Shown piece by piece: positions 38,391 to 52,800 of a stretch of DNA of 64,000 nucleotides. The translations under genes were made by a program, and so were the position numbers. The DNA lies in NCBI RefSeq assembly GCF_000150275.1, contig NW_002060943.1:13170624-13234623 (forward strand), written 5' to 3'. Each line of letters starts with the position of its first letter. Position 1 is the first letter of the stretch. This DNA is from Trichoplax adhaerens. Its lineage: Eukaryota; Placozoa; Uniplacotomia; Trichoplacea; Trichoplacidae. Under the pieces are notes generated by a model. It was not told where the DNA came from and made no database searches. It saw only the letters and a list, made by a program, of their open reading frames with translations.

Positions 38391-40339
38391 CATCTTAATT
38401 TGCATCTATTTAAATGTACAGTTAACGATCGAATAGAATAAACAATACCCGTTCATTTTTCCATAGTCAATACCAGCACCTTCGAGAAACAATCGTTCAT
38501 TTAAAATTACACTCTATAATCCACTTTCATAAGGCATTGCTGCTAGAGAGAGGTCTCATCGCCATAATATTAGTCATTTCAACGTTGTTAAAGAGACAAA
38601 AAGTACATAATAGTGGGAGAGGAGAAGACGATACGGTAGTTAAGCTTCCTAATACGGTTACAATTTGATCATAGTCGAAATATAGAAATCAAAAATGGCT
38701 CAAGAGTGATTTAACATCCTCGTACAGTTGGAAAAACAGAAAGCAAAACAGTCTATTATTATGATATATAGACCGCTAATAGCAGTATAGCACAACTATT
38801 GTGCCATGATAAGAGTATTTGAAGGATACGGATACATATATTACTCACCTCAATTCTTCTCACTTAGGGCTTGCAATCCTTACTTTTAAAATGGATCTAA
38901 ACAGGAAGGAAATCAAGGCAAACAGGGTGTTGGTGATTATCTTCCAGTAACTATAGGCGCATCTTTACTCATGTCCACGATAGATATTTGCGAATGTCAT
39001 CAATTCATTGCTATTGCTCGTAGTAAAGACGAAAATGTCAAACTTGACAATTACAATTGAAGCGATTATACTGACTACATGGCTTTTGCATTTCTTCTTA
39101 AATACAGTAACAATATCTATTAATACTCTATTTGGGCGGTGGTTGCTTCTTGAATTGATTTTTATGCCTGGCTAGATTCAACTAATTTGCTTTTATGCTA
39201 GTACACGAATTTCATTGTACTCACTAGCATATTTTAGGCTTTATTTAAAGTGCCTGCGAATCAAAGAAGTGATGAGATCATCAAGAGCTTGTTATCTAGA
39301 TTGGTATAATAAACCTTGACAATACCTATCCTAGTTTGAATCATTTCGTTAAGTAATTAGAGTGATGACGTAGATTCTATGTATAGAATTTTGTTTTCTT
39401 AGTAGTATTTCCATGACTCATTGGAATCCGGTTATTCATAGTTGCAGGTATTCCACTAGAAGGAGTAATATACTGTTGGGGCAAATTGAGTAGTTAACAA
39501 TGACTGACAGATTACAGCAATTACGGCGATAGATTTGTAGTAGTTAATGTAAATTAATAGTAGAATGATTCAATAACTTATGATAGTGATCTTGATTTCG
39601 TATATGTATTTTATTACGATTGATGCAGTTTAAATTATAACTTCTAGCGAAGATAAGTTACCCGGTAATAATCGTTTTAATAAGAATGAAAGGCTAATTT
39701 TAGTTATTTATAACACCACCATTGATGAAACTGCAACATAGTAGCTAGTAATAAGTCCTAAACAATGGAATTCTTGGTCAGATATTAAAATGTTAAATGA
39801 TGAAGACGCCATATTTAAAAATCTTACCATATGGTGCCAGTATATTAAAGCAATGGAGTTGTAAAAGTTTTAATATAGAGACCTATTTATGTCGGTCGAT
39901 GTACACTTGTACAGTGTAGTTATTGTAAAGGTTCTCAAATCAAAAGGTAGTCCATTTTGCACTACAGAACAGTAATGAAGTGCTCTATCATAATGAATAC
40001 AGAACACTGTAGTACGCACTGCTTCCTTATGTATTAGCTCCATTTAAATGGTATAAAGATTATAACGATAAAGATAATTAGATTCGACTTATTTTTTGTT
40101 GGGCTGGCATTTCTTACCGGAAGGATATATGCCGTTTGCTTATTCTGATATAGCTTAAAGCAAGAGTTCAGAGTATTTTTTACAAGCAGCATCATGCATT
40201 GCGACTGTTAGCATACGTATTGAATATATAATAGCTGTAGCTTATAAGAGCTAACGGCATAACAATCAATAACAAAATATTGTTCTTCTTTTGAATAAAA
40301 ATATTTACCAAACATACGAGCGAGCCCTATAATACTGCT
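38391..40339. other. Intergenic, no gene resolved
   Basis: No complete exon set could be supported. A short plus-strand open segment beginning MDLNRKEIKANR near 38.89 kb has a good start context but no continuation that I could find. Confidence 0.35.
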
Positions 40340-40694
40340 CTACAACATCTTAATCTTATTATTATTTTTATCCAATTTATTCTGTAGCCGTACATCAGCT
40401 TGATCAGGAGTTGATTGATTTAAAAGGGTAGCTTCAATTTGCTGCTGGCAATATCAAAGTTAAGCGTCCAACGCATAGGTACTAGTTATAGCTCATGGTG
40501 GTTTAAGAAGAAATCTTTGATGTACCTTTATTATATGCGTGACGTATACAGTACAGTAGATGAATAGCTCTAGAAAGCCATTCCGTGGTCAGATTTGAGA
40601 GCAATAGATACTGTAAATATTTGTTTTCTTGCAGCCAGTTTAGAAATTTACCGAAAGGTCTACATCGATTTAATAGCTCATCTTGATGTAAACA
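40340..40694 (-). CDS. Two exon-like segments of an unidentified minus-strand gene (partial)
   Basis: The upstream segment, 40694-40526, follows an acceptor (CGAACAG), reads 56 codons with a protein-like helical pattern (ELLNRCRPFGKFLNWLQ, YLQYLLLSNLTTEWL) and stops at a GTACAT donor in phase 1. The downstream segment, 40444-40340, follows an acceptor (TTGCCAG), reads QQIEATLLNQSTPDQADV and ends IKML before TAG. The junction phases do not match (1 against 0), so an exon between them is missing or one boundary is wrong. I do not recognise the family. The intron 5' of the first segment is occupied by the 106 bp array. The segments may belong to the small gene at 42.9-43.3 kb, but I could not join them. 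Confidence 0.35.
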
Positions 40695-40699
40695 CTGTT

Positions 40700-42479
40700 C
40701 GTGATAATTAAAATCAATCAATTGAGTCAACATTATTACTTTCCCTTACGATAGAAAACCATTCTCAATATCGTTAGTGGTAATTTAGACCTAGCATACT
40801 GCTACTCTCTTGTTTCGTGAATTAAGATCAACCAGTCAAGTCAACATGATGACACACCCTTACGATAGAAACCATTCTCAATATCGTTAGTGGTAATTTA
40901 AACCTAGCATTACTGCTGCTCTCTTGCTTCGCGAAATTAAAATCAATCAATTACATCAAAATTATGACACTCCCTTACGAACCATTCTCAATATCGCTAG
41001 TGGTGATTTAGACCTTGCATTATTGATACTCTCTTGCTTGGTGAAATTAAAATCAGCCAGTTAAGTCAAGATTATGACACTCCCTTACGATAGAAAATCA
41101 TTTTCAATATCGTTCGTGGTCATTCAGACCTAGATAGAAAACCATCCTCAATATCGTTCGTGGTAATTTAGACCTAGCATTACTGCTACTCTCTTGCTTG
41201 GTGAAATTAAAATCAACCAGTTAAGTCAACATTATGACACTCCCTTACGATAGAAAAGCATTCTCAATATCGTTAGTGGTGATTATTACTGCTACTCTCT
41301 TGCTTGCTGAAATTAAAATCAACCAGTCAAGTCAACATTATGACACTCCCTTACGATAGAAAAGTATTCTCAATCTCGTTAGTGGTGATTATCGCTGCTA
41401 CTCTCTTGCTTGGTGAAATTAAAATCAACCAGTTAAGTCAACATTATGACACTCCCTTACGATAGAAAAGTATTCTCAATATCGTTAGTGGTGATTATCG
41501 CTGCTACTCTCTTGCTTGCTGAAATTAAAATCAACCAGTCAAGTCAACATTATGACACTCCCTTACGATAGAAAAGTATTCTCAATCTCGTTAGTGGTGA
41601 TTATCGCTGCTACTCTCTTGCTTCGTGAAATTAAAATCAACCAGTCAAGTCAACATTATGACACTCCCTTACGATAGAAAAGTATTCTCAATCTCGTTAG
41701 TGGTGATTATCGCTGCTACTCTCTTGCTTCGTGAAATTAAAATCAACCAGTCAAGTCAACATTATGACACTCCCTTACGATAGAAAAGTATTCTCAATCT
41801 CGTTAGTGGTGATTATCGCTGCTACTCTCTTGCTTCGTGAAATTAAAATCAACCAGTCAAGTCAACATTATGACACTCCCTTACGATAGAAAAGTATTCT
41901 CAATCTCGTTAGTGGTGATTATCGCTGCTACTCTCTTGCTTGGTGAAATTAAAATCAACCAGTTAAGTCAACATTATGACACTCCCTTACGATAGAAAAG
42001 TATTCTCAACATCGTTAGTGGTGATTATCGCTGCTACTCTCTTGCTTGGTGAAATTAAAATCAACCAGTCAAGTCAACATTATGACACTCCCTTACGATA
42101 GAAAAGTATTCTCAATCTCGTTAGTGGTGATTATCGCTGCTACTCTCTTGCTTGGTGAAATTAAAATCAACCAGTCAAGTCAACATTATGACACTCCCTT
42201 ACGATAGAAAAGTATTCTCAATCTCGTTAGTGGTGATTATCGCTGCTACTCTCTTGCTTGGTGAAATTAAAATCAACCAGTCAAGTCAACATTATGACAC
42301 TCCCTTACGATAGAAAAGCATTCTCAATCTCGTTAGTGGTGATTATCGCTGCTACTCTCTTGCTAGGTGAAATTAAAATCAACCAGTCAAGTCAACATTA
42401 TGACACTCCCTTACGATAGAAAAGTATTCTCAACATCGTTAGTGGTGATTATCGCTGCTACTCTCTTGCTTCGTGAAAT
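40700..42479. repeat. 106 bp satellite-like array, ~16 copies
   Basis: From about 41.34 kb to 42.48 kb the unit is exactly 106 bp (landmark TGACACTCCC at 41341, 41447, 41553 and so on). Proximal copies near 40.7-41.3 kb are longer or shorter and more diverged. Unit landmarks are TTACGATAGAAAAG, CGTTAGTGGTGATTATC, GCTGCTACTCTCTTGCTT and GAAATTAAAATCAACCAGT. The array ends sharply at 42479. Its left edge grades into the intron end of a minus-strand exon at 40694. Confidence 0.96.
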
Positions 42480-42921
42480 TAGGATATGATTGCTGAGTTA
42501 GGTAGGCGGTAGCCATTAGGCACTTGTTTCCATGGTAACGCTGTACGGTCTAAGCCACTGTAGCTCATGTTTGGGTAACGATCGATACTGCACAGAATTC
42601 CTGGGCTATTTCCGAAGAGTACATACGTAAGAGAAAACCACTGCTTTAATGGTGTCTGTAGCCTATTGCTGTAGATCACGTTTGGGTATCTAAATTATCC
42701 CTGTCAGACAGCCGAGGTAGAGTGTTAGTGACGGTACTACTGGTACCTATGTCGGTCTTCGGTCGACAGGGTAGATACTGAAACGTGACTTATGGCACTA
42801 ATATATTGTATTAACGACACAGCCATACAACCGCTGATTGGTAGTCTGCCGATTTGCTGCAAGTTAATCGTTGCAGCTCTCCATGTTGAATGCAGGCTGA
42901 TTTGTTCATGAAGGATAACTT
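42480..42921. other. Non-repetitive, G+C-raised stretch with hairpins
   Basis: Less AT-rich than its surroundings, with small palindromes such as CTGTCAGACAG near 42.70 kb and a TGTCG/CGACA stem around TTCG near 42.75 kb. A minus-strand open frame across 42479-42679 has no recognisable family. It may be the 3' UTR of the small minus-strand gene. Confidence 0.3.
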
Positions 42922-43315
42922 TTACTCCTTTAAAGCCAGTAATATAATTTCATCCATATGAAGAGCTCGAATATCGTTGTTGGTAAGCTCAAAATTACTT
43001 TGTAAGGAAATCAAATGATGTTTCATGTTACTGTCAGTCCTAAAGATCGAGTGAATATCCATCAAATAAATCGTTTGTCTGTCCATGGACGACCTATTGC
43101 GTTGTTGCATGCATTCTCACAAGAATTCCTATTAAGAAGTCAGCTAGATTAAATACATACTGAAGTCTTATGTGATACTATGAATAGGGTGGATTGCGTT
43201 GTAGAGATGATACCTTTACACCTCTTTCATTAGTGATAGAAAGACAGTATAAAAATAGCTCTTGTACTGGAGTGCACCTTTTTTTTAGCTGCAGCAATGC
43301 ATCGTATTCATCCAG
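42922..43315 (-). CDS. Small unidentified protein, two exons seen, 5' end not found
   Basis: Exon 43315-43222 follows a strong acceptor (CCCAATTTTATTGCAG) and reads LDEYDALLQLKKRCTPVQ and LFLYCLSITNER, ending in phase 1 at a GTGTAA donor. Exon 43115-42922 begins in the matching phase after GTGAG, reads RQTIYLMDIHSIFRTDSN and ends ALHMDEIILLALKE before TAA. Together they give about 95 residues, mostly helical. A possible first exon with a good start (MAAMFSEYF) lies near 43.51 kb but its junction is out of phase. The gene would be head-to-head with THADA, so the two may share a bidirectional promoter in 43.5-43.84 kb. I do not recognise the family. Confidence 0.45.
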
Positions 43316-43842
43316 CTGCAATAAAATTGGGTCAGGAGGCAATTTGGAAGGAGCGGACTTCAAACAGGTGTAGTAGGAGTACAAAAGTGAGAACTTTTAC
43401 GTTAGTAGTAAGAAATTTCGATGCTATTCTCGGTCAAGTTTGAGTTAGCATAGATTAGCGATCTGAAAAGGGATTGCCGTGAGGATTCATGCACTAAATG
43501 AGCTGAAATACTCGGAGAACATAGCTGCCATTTACAATTATTCATGACTAACCCTAAGGAATGCATTGACACATACAGTACTATAGGCTATCGTCAAGAG
43601 CATTACATTTTAGAGATGTTAAATACTGTTCAGATTGCTAATCCTATTCTATTTTCGTCGTCCTTCTGTCCTAAAAAACTTGAAATTTTATTTATCGTGC
43701 ATCCACGTGTATGACATTGGAGATACCATCAAATGGCGTCTGCTTCCCAAGCTAGTATTATCTGGATTAACTTGTAAGCCCTACAATAACATCATCTGTC
43801 TAATTTTGTTCAGAATAGGAATGATACACCATTAAAAAAATC

Positions 43843-46800
43843 ATGGCTGGTACCACGGAGGTTATGGATCTTATTCAAGTAAAGCTACAACAATTTCTTA
43901 GGTAATGATATGTTAGTCTAAACAAGGTAAAACTAGAACAGTAAGTGACTATGTCCTACAAAAGGAAATTTTTTATATTTTTGAAAATGATTTCTGCAAT
44001 TCAGAAGAGCGTAATGTACTACTGTACTTCACCACATTCTGACATTATCAAGTATGATGGAAGTTGCCGCTGCAATTTTGCTCGCGTAGCTTGATCACAT
44101 AATATTGAGATATTTACGTTCAAGTGTTTTAATTTAGCACCTACAATTGTAGCTTCCTTACAAGGAGTAAATAGTTAAGGATGAATCTAACATAACTTAA
44201 GCTATAGCGTAATCATTAATTATACTAGTGCACATTGAGTTGAAATAGTAATCTCCATTGAAATCGACTTTTGCCCAATTGCTAAAGTTGTGATATTATT
44301 TCATATATACTGTGCTCATTAATTACTAAAATAGTAGTGCAAAAGTAAAAAATCTGTAATAGCTTTTGCTCATATCTTGCCATCAGCAGTGAAAATTTCT
44401 TTGCAGTGTATGTCTAGTAGTTATAATATCCAATTGCTATCTAGATTCCCAGAGCTAAAATCCGAAATATTAGATGCCATGCACAATTTGGATTGTAAAA
44501 ATCTCACGACATTAATATATGAACATGTTGTTATCAGTGAAAATAGTATCCGACAGAAATTAGCAATTCTAGATGAATTACTGCGATCGTTAGAAAGCAG
44601 CTCAACTGAATTACAGGAAGATGATATCCCAAATAGCGTGCTGCAGTTATCTTGCAGTGTATATTTACAAGAACAGGGTAACTTAAAGCAATGCAGGCGA
44701 TTAGAGAAGGTAGTCAAGCTACAGATTATCCTTTACAAGTATATATACATTAGCTCTTAGCTAATGCTTATACAATATTTAATTAGTAAAATTTTTAATC
44801 TCATTAATGCCTCCTTTTATGCAGCTGCTTTATAAATTATCAAGCATTAATCAGGCCAAATTCAGTGCGATATTCTCGAATGAAATTAATGAATTACTAC
44901 GTAAAGATTTGGTCAGTACTGGATAAGCACGACTGCATGTGTAAATAGCTATATTCGTATATACATATGTGATATAAATTACGATTTTCTGTTTATATTT
45001 GGTAGGACCATTTGCCTAATCGTCTCAGGACCGGTAGGTTGATCTCCTGATAGGATTTATGTCATCAATCTTTCTATGTGCAATACTGGATACTTTACTA
45101 CAGTAAAAAAGATTGTTGTCATCTTATGCAATTCTGACTGTTATTATGCGTCATATAATTCGCTTTGTATCATAGTTGTTTACTTGGCTGAAGGTTCTAA
45201 ACTAACCCGTGAAACGTTCGCATTATCCATTGATTCCTTGATCACATACGTAGCCTATGCCTGCAACGAGATCATCCTAAAAGTAAGTTTAACAGTTGTA
45301 AACTGAAGTGCAGAATTTAGTGATAAATGATACAATACAAGAGTGTTATCTGCATGGACTTCCGTTATTGAAACTAATATTTGAATGTAAGAAATAAGTT
45401 TTAATCAAAGTAGTTTAAATAAATGACGAACTGTATTTAATATGGTATCTATCTTGATGCTGTCATTTTATTATGTGTATTACCAAAGGCTTCTAGACGG
45501 CCCAAAGTAATATTATCTTTAATTATTTCTATTGCAATTTATTCTTTAATAAAGAGTAAAAATTTAACCCTACTCTCATCCATAGGCTAAGGAAATTCAG
45601 CCCGAGAACATCACTATGACTGCTAAGGTTGATAAAATGTTATGAAATTATACCAAGATTTTAGAGTGTTGACTCTTTTATCCACGTTCGAATCGTTGCT
45701 AAGTGTAATGCTGGTTTCATCTTTTAGCTAACTTTACAATTATTCCAACATTTTCCTGAAGTATGTATGAGGGCTGTGTGGGGGACTGAAAATAAAGGTA
45801 ATTAAACGCCGAATCGTCTTTTAATGTTATTGATTACATTTCATCGATATCTAGTTTATAGTTAGTATCGCACTGATAGCATCTTCTCTTCCATGTATAG
45901 GCGACTTACATTCAAAGTTTGAACTTATGATCAAATCTGTATTAAAAATTATTTTTCAATGTGTAAGTTTAATTTACAGCATCACCTGATTGTATGAAGC
46001 GGAATGCTTATTTGTCATCATTATTTTTATAAAAACGCGACGCTATCATTGCAGGCAGATGCTATTGATACATTATTGATGGCAAGTACAGCATTGGGGA
46101 TGTTGATCAATATATCACAAGATCTAAAACTCGGATGTAATACAGTTACAAATTTACTTATTTTATCAGGTATAAAAATCTACCATATACGTATATCATC
46201 TCTTCAAAGTGATGCGTTCTCGTTTTAATTGATATTGCAAGGTCTTCTATCTTGTAATAAATCATCTGTTTACTCCTAGGTGCAATTGATGAACCCAAAG
46301 AACGGCAGGTAGAATCTTTTACTGCGTAGGGAAATTGAAATTCTATTGGATTGTGTTTAGTTTTCTACATAGCATTATACGTTTATAAATTTTTATTTTT
46401 TAATGGTTTACTTCATAACTGTTCATAATTTCTCAGAACATCACTGTCTATGGTTTAAAAGTTGGAAACATCTTTGTTGATACCTCATTTTTAAAGTGTA
46501 TCAGCGAATCAGCTACAAATTTTACGACTCTACTTTTAATAAGAGGCTTACTGAATTCTGGAAATATTAAGCTGCTTGCTGTGTCAACTACTATGATAAA
46601 GAAAACAAAACCGGAGGTAGATCGTCAAAATGTATATTTTGGTTGCGTTCTTTATTTAAGCCAATTTTACCTATGTAAGGTTATTAATGACCAAGTTTAG
46701 TGACTTTAAGTTTTGTTTTATTTATTTAGGATTCTCAGTTAGGTCGTGTTCTACTATTAATCTTATTACGTTTGTGTAAAGATCTAAGCAATTCAAACTT

Positions 46801-49800
46801 TCACTATCAGGCTGTCCAGAGTAAGTATAGCGATCATATTTTGGTCTTAGGCACAATTTTAATTTGTGCTACCATGCTATGTTGCGTCTCGACTACTTTG
46901 TATGTGTAAAGGCAACTGATATTATGAATCCTTTCAAATTAGTGATGGCATCTTAGTTGTTTGTAATGGCATGTAATTGATATTCTGGTAATGCCAAAGC
47001 TATCTCTTATGTTATTCTCATTATCCAGCTTTTGCCCAGTGGTTACAAAATACAAAAGAAATGTTACTAGAAGTGAAGATGGACGATCATTTACCTTTAT
47101 TTGTATCTCATAGTCCTGTAACTGATGAAATCTTGAAATTTATCTGGGAGTCTATTAATGATCCTGTAAGAAATGGCAATGAATAAAAATATCTAATTTG
47201 TGTTTATAACTATTATTAACAGTTTTAAAATCTTCAAGCAGTGGGCTTCTGGAGTACGTATTTTAATTTCTATATTATTCTCGCCAAACCTCAGATTGAT
47301 GGTGTGTCATATCACGTTAAGAACATTTTCAGCTTACTATTATTGGTGCACTCTTTAGAATGTAAATTAAGACAAATACCTGAAAACGACGAGGTAAATT
47401 ATTTAGTAAGTTGCCTTTGCTATCATCAACTTTATCAGTACATGATTATGATCCAAAAATGCATTATTCTTATTTCCTAATCAAGTTTGTCCGAGAACTA
47501 ATTAATAAGACGCTAATGATATCATGGCAGTCAAAAGGCAGATATGCTCTTTTGCACTGTATCATCAAACAAGCTGGGCCTAAAGTAGTAAGTTTATTAG
47601 ATGCTCATGGAGTTGTTTTGGTATTATGCAAATAAAATATATAAAGTTATTGGCGCGTATGATTCATTTCTGTCTAGGTATTAAACATTGATAAAACTTT
47701 ACCTTTCGCGCTGTCTCGGTGTTTAAGTATCAATTCCTTGGCTTCAATTTCATGCGATATTTACAAAACTTTCTTGAACGATTTACAGTAAGAGTATTGC
47801 TTATTCGTAGCAATTCAAAGTGAACTATCCATTATGCCGTAGTTCTTACTGTTTTAATCCTGCTAAATTCTATTATAGGGTAGGTTTACTGATTAATCCT
47901 AAACAATATGCAAGATTAAATGAATATTACAGATACCAGCATAGCCAAGCTTTAAAGATATTGGTTTTTGGTTTTTTACTTGAAATAAATTTGTGAATTA
48001 TGGATTTGCTAAGTTGACTTGGTGAATCAAAAAATCTGTTATCAATATCAATATTGTTCTGATTTAATTATGTATGGAAGGAACAATTAGAATGCCCATA
48101 TGAATTTTGATATGATTCGATCTTAAAAATCTAGGTTATGCATTTTATTCGCATTAATCAGTTTATATCTCGTTTTGCGTATGCTAAATGCCATATTAAG
48201 AGTGAAGACATCATAAGCAGTTGGGCGACGGCGTGGATAGATCCAATTATAAATGGATTATTTGACGATGAAGATGCGTAAGTGAATAAATTCCAGCTTT
48301 AGGAAGTAGTACTAAAAATGATTAGCTAACTTTAGATATATCGACATTAGGTTGCTTCGACACAACATGCGAATTTACTGGTTACCGGCAACTTTGTCTA
48401 TAATCTCCAATTCCTTGCATCAATTGTTAGACGCCAGTGAATTAAGATTTAATAATATGAACTCGAAATGCCCCTCCGCTAGAGCTACACTTCGACATAT
48501 ACATGCAAAAGTAATGATCTACAATGCCGCCAAAGCATTGGATATTATTCATGTAACTGAATTGGTAAGACTTTTTTATATTACTTTATTCTGAGGAATT
48601 AATAATGGTAGCCTACGTCATGCTATTTTATATGGTTTGCTACTTATGCTGATTGAGTAGATTAGCTCATGGAATATACATACTGTCTGATAGCAAGACC
48701 ACATAAGAAATGTTCTTTGTAACGCCTTTTATAGCCTGAAGAATTATTGGATTCCTCTTTGCAATGCTGGGATGATGATATTCGTATGGATGCAATATCG
48801 CTGCTGTGTTTTAGCCAAAAGCGCGCTGGTAAAAAAATCTTACATTAACGCTGATGAAATGATTTGTTTATGCTAGTCCAGTATGGTGGCTTTGCTTTGT
48901 TGATTATGACATTATCTTTTTTACTTATGTTAGATGGTTTAACTGATATGGAAATAAAATTTCTACGCCAGTATCTACCTCTTAATTTCAATAGTGATAA
49001 CGCTGCATTTCGCCAACGACTGTTAGCTAGTTTGAAAGTCCTACTTGAGCGAATTCGAGATAGCAGGTAAGGCACTTAATCCATATACAGTTTCCTAAAT
49101 GCACGAGTAATATGAAGTACCTTGCCATATTTTTGCTTATACGTTATGATTCTTATCAAATGACCGATCATAAAGATGCTCATCAGTATTAATTGCCTAC
49201 TAGTTTATCGATGTTTAAGGAATATAGGTTATTGCGGAAACGGCAACTTGCAGGCTCTGATGAATTTAGAATCTTAAATCAGCGGATAATGACTAATATA
49301 GGTAACCACAGATGACAGGACATTATAAACATTGTGCAGTAGGCATATTGGGATCTTGTGTACTGAACGTTAACATGCAAAATCTCATCATACTACTCTA
49401 AATTTATTGTAGAAGTCCTAGACTGGCTATTTAATTGCAGCATTGAATGCTTGAATCCTGATTCGTCTTTTCAGCGATCAATTACAGGTTTAGTTTAAAC
49501 TTTAAAATACTACAAACCTGATACCAATTGATTAGATGATCGAAGATCAATTCTAGTACATTGTAAAACTCGGTACAGGACTTAAAGTATGCAGCCTAAT
49601 ATTTCAAATTATCGCATCTACTTGGAATCCGGATAAAAGGAAAGGCCAGCCCCCAGGTACTAGGCTTATGTTTCCTGTACTTGTTTTTGAACGCAATTTG
49701 AACACGTTAATCCAACTATTAATTAATCCTATACGTATTTCATGAAGCTGCTATGGCGGAATTAATTAATTGGGCGCATCGACAGCAACGCCTGCAATTT

Positions 49801-52800
49801 CTATCTCCTAGGTGAAGTTTTTACTTTGTCTAATGTTTTTATGCAAGTATAGCTGTTTTATTAATTATTATTGTTTTTTATTCTGTTAGGAACCTAGGAA
49901 TATTATTTCATTGCTTCCAAAGTCAACATGGCGAGGTATCACATGACTCGATTCTGTGTTCTAGTCAAAATTTAATGTTTTAAACTATTTCTGGTATCTA
50001 ATTCTTTATGAACATGGTCCTTGATAATATTATAGATGGAATCGGCTTCGAAAGAAATTCTTTATAAATACGTTGCCTGGCCTATAGCAATTAAAACAGC
50101 AACCGATCACGAAAAGTTCTTAGCCGTTCTTGCAATCAATACCTATTATTTAATTTGCAGTCCAAAAGCATCAGATTGCAATCACGGAGCGTCATTAATG
50201 GCACTGATTGTCAATAGGTTGTCACTGTATCGTTCCAACAGTCAGGTTTTATTCTAACTAGTACATTACCACCGAAGAATAGTTGTAACCTATAACTTAT
50301 CCTTCATTTAAAAAGGTATTTAACAAATGGATTCTCAATGCAATTAAATGAAAATTGCCAGGGCTTTGAGATATTGAAGATTGATGGACTTTCTACTGTT
50401 AACGAAGATGCATCTCTACAGGCCATGACGGTCTTGCATAAATTATTAGATCATCAGCTTACTTCGGCTAAACAGTTTCTGACATTTGCTATTAAGGAAA
50501 CTCCTATCTACGGTATTTAAATTGATGAAATAGGTCTAGATAACTTTACCTTTTTATTAAGGCACGCTAGAATGCAAATGTATTGTATACGAGCATAAAC
50601 TTCAAGTTACTATTATAAGAGTTTATAATATCAGTTTTATAATATAATTTAATGCCCCATATATCAGATTCCATTCGGGATCAAGATGACCGCTTTTAGT
50701 CAATTTTTTGTTTAGTTTTTAAAGTAATAATTTTTCAATTGAATTAAATTCAGGTATAATAACGACTATACGTCGGTGTTTACTGGAATGTCCAAATTTC
50801 ATTAAGAGTAACAAGAAAAGCGCCGTGGGCAATGTGAAGCTAGCATCTCCTTTGTCTTTCTCTATTCAAGAATGGCGCACTGCTTTAAAAAAAATAATTC
50901 GTCTGGCAGACGAACTGATCAATTATATCTTGTTCGATATCTTGTCAGGTTAGTCAAGCTTGTCTTGTAAAATAAGACAGAAAACAATAAATTATTTTAT
51001 CAAAACATTATGAAGCAATGTTTACATCGCAAAATTTAGCATCATCTTTATCACCGTATTACTGGTACGTAGATAATGACATCTCTGAATTAGAAACTTC
51101 GGCCTCCTTTGCTGATATGGGTAAAGCAATTAACCGCATTATTCTATCTGATACCCAACATAAACTTGAGGATAACAGTTCGAGTACAGCCATGTATGAC
51201 CTAGTAATTTCTTTTTGCTGGTTAAATCTGAAGGTAAATTTTGCTATTGTAGCTTAATATAACAAGTTTATAATGAACAGCATTGGTCATATATTAATAC
51301 AATTATTAACTGTATCAATAGGAGATTGGTTTGCTAATAGGGGCAATTGTCGATACTGTTCCACTATGCACGATAAAGTTTGAAATGGATAAGTCTGCTA
51401 AGGATAGTCAGGGCTTTCTAGAGACTGAAGATGTTGAAAAAATTGGCGACATGTTCATCAAACTTTTAACAAAGTGTCGTCATAAAGTAAGATCAAGAAA
51501 TAAATTCAGGTTTCTATCATAATGCAGAAATATATTATGATTCTTTTTTGATGTGATCATATTTAGGGTGTTATTGAAGGCTGTAGCATAGGCTTTGTTC
51601 AGGTCTGCACAAAGTTATTATGCAGTTCATCGTCAACTTATCAAGATATACCTAAATTGTGGCTAACTCAGGTTCCTTAAACTTTTTGTCTAAATACAGT
51701 AAAGATTAACAACTGTTTGTATTTATGTATTGAAATTTGACAAAGCATGTTCTCTATTTCAATAAGGCTTTGTCTGTCATTACCACCGATCAAATGTCTT
51801 CATCCTTTACCAAGAAGAGGTGATAATAAATAGATACTAAAACTGAGTTACTAAAATTTAGTATCTCAAGTAGGATATGTTTTCCCTTTGATTCTAAATT
51901 GTTCTAAGTAATATCTCTGTTCTGTATATTGTAGCGCTGGCTTGCCGTTATTAATTCAGTCTATTGTATCGAGTGAGCCGCAAAATGCGAAGGTAAATAC
52001 TACTACGGATCCTGATTATTATACTGCTTAATAACATTGTAAATTAAGATCGATATTCGTGTATGCACGTACATTAAATTGTGGTTAATTATATTCTAAT
52101 CGAATATTGAACGTCGAAGAAAACTCTGCTAAGATTAAGCATGAAAACATTAGAATTAGTCACTCGTCGGCCTATTGGTGAAGAATATGACGAAACTACT
52201 GATTTACCGCAGGTGTGCTACTCTCAGTTTGAAATAGAATATCTGGTTTCAATGTATTGATGATATAAGCTTGCAATATATGTTACTAAGTTTAGATTAG
52301 CGACTCAATCATAAGGTAGTAATGACTTCAATATTTTGCGCAGCAAGTTCAATTGGTTAAATCTTAAGTTATGATTATTATTTACCGTGCGTAATATATC
52401 CAAGGATGTGAACGTATTATGCTGCAGTATAGACTGTTTGATTGCAATTGCCTTAAGTTATTTACTTTCTATTTTGGGCAAAAACAGACTCATGCATTAA
52501 ATGTAATGAAGGTCCTTTATCGGGATTCTAGTCTTGGTGGTGATGTTTTGTGTTATGCGGCCGATGGAGTTAAATGTGCTATACAGGGACTGCGGAATCC
52601 AATTTGGACTATTCGAAATGCTTCCATGCACTTATACGGAGCATTAGTTTCGCGTCTGTTTGGTCAGAAACGTGTTCGTGATGAACATTCTAATTATAAC
52701 AATACCCAAGCTGCAGAATTTTTCTCTCGCTATCCTTCCCTGAAGCCGTTTCTGCTAGATGAATTAAAACTAGCGTTCGAGGATGGAGAAGTTCGTAGAA

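Noticed and set aside
40700-42479. CRISPR-like regular array
   Set aside because: Units are 106 bp of continuous similar sequence without unique spacers, in a eukaryotic nuclear context.
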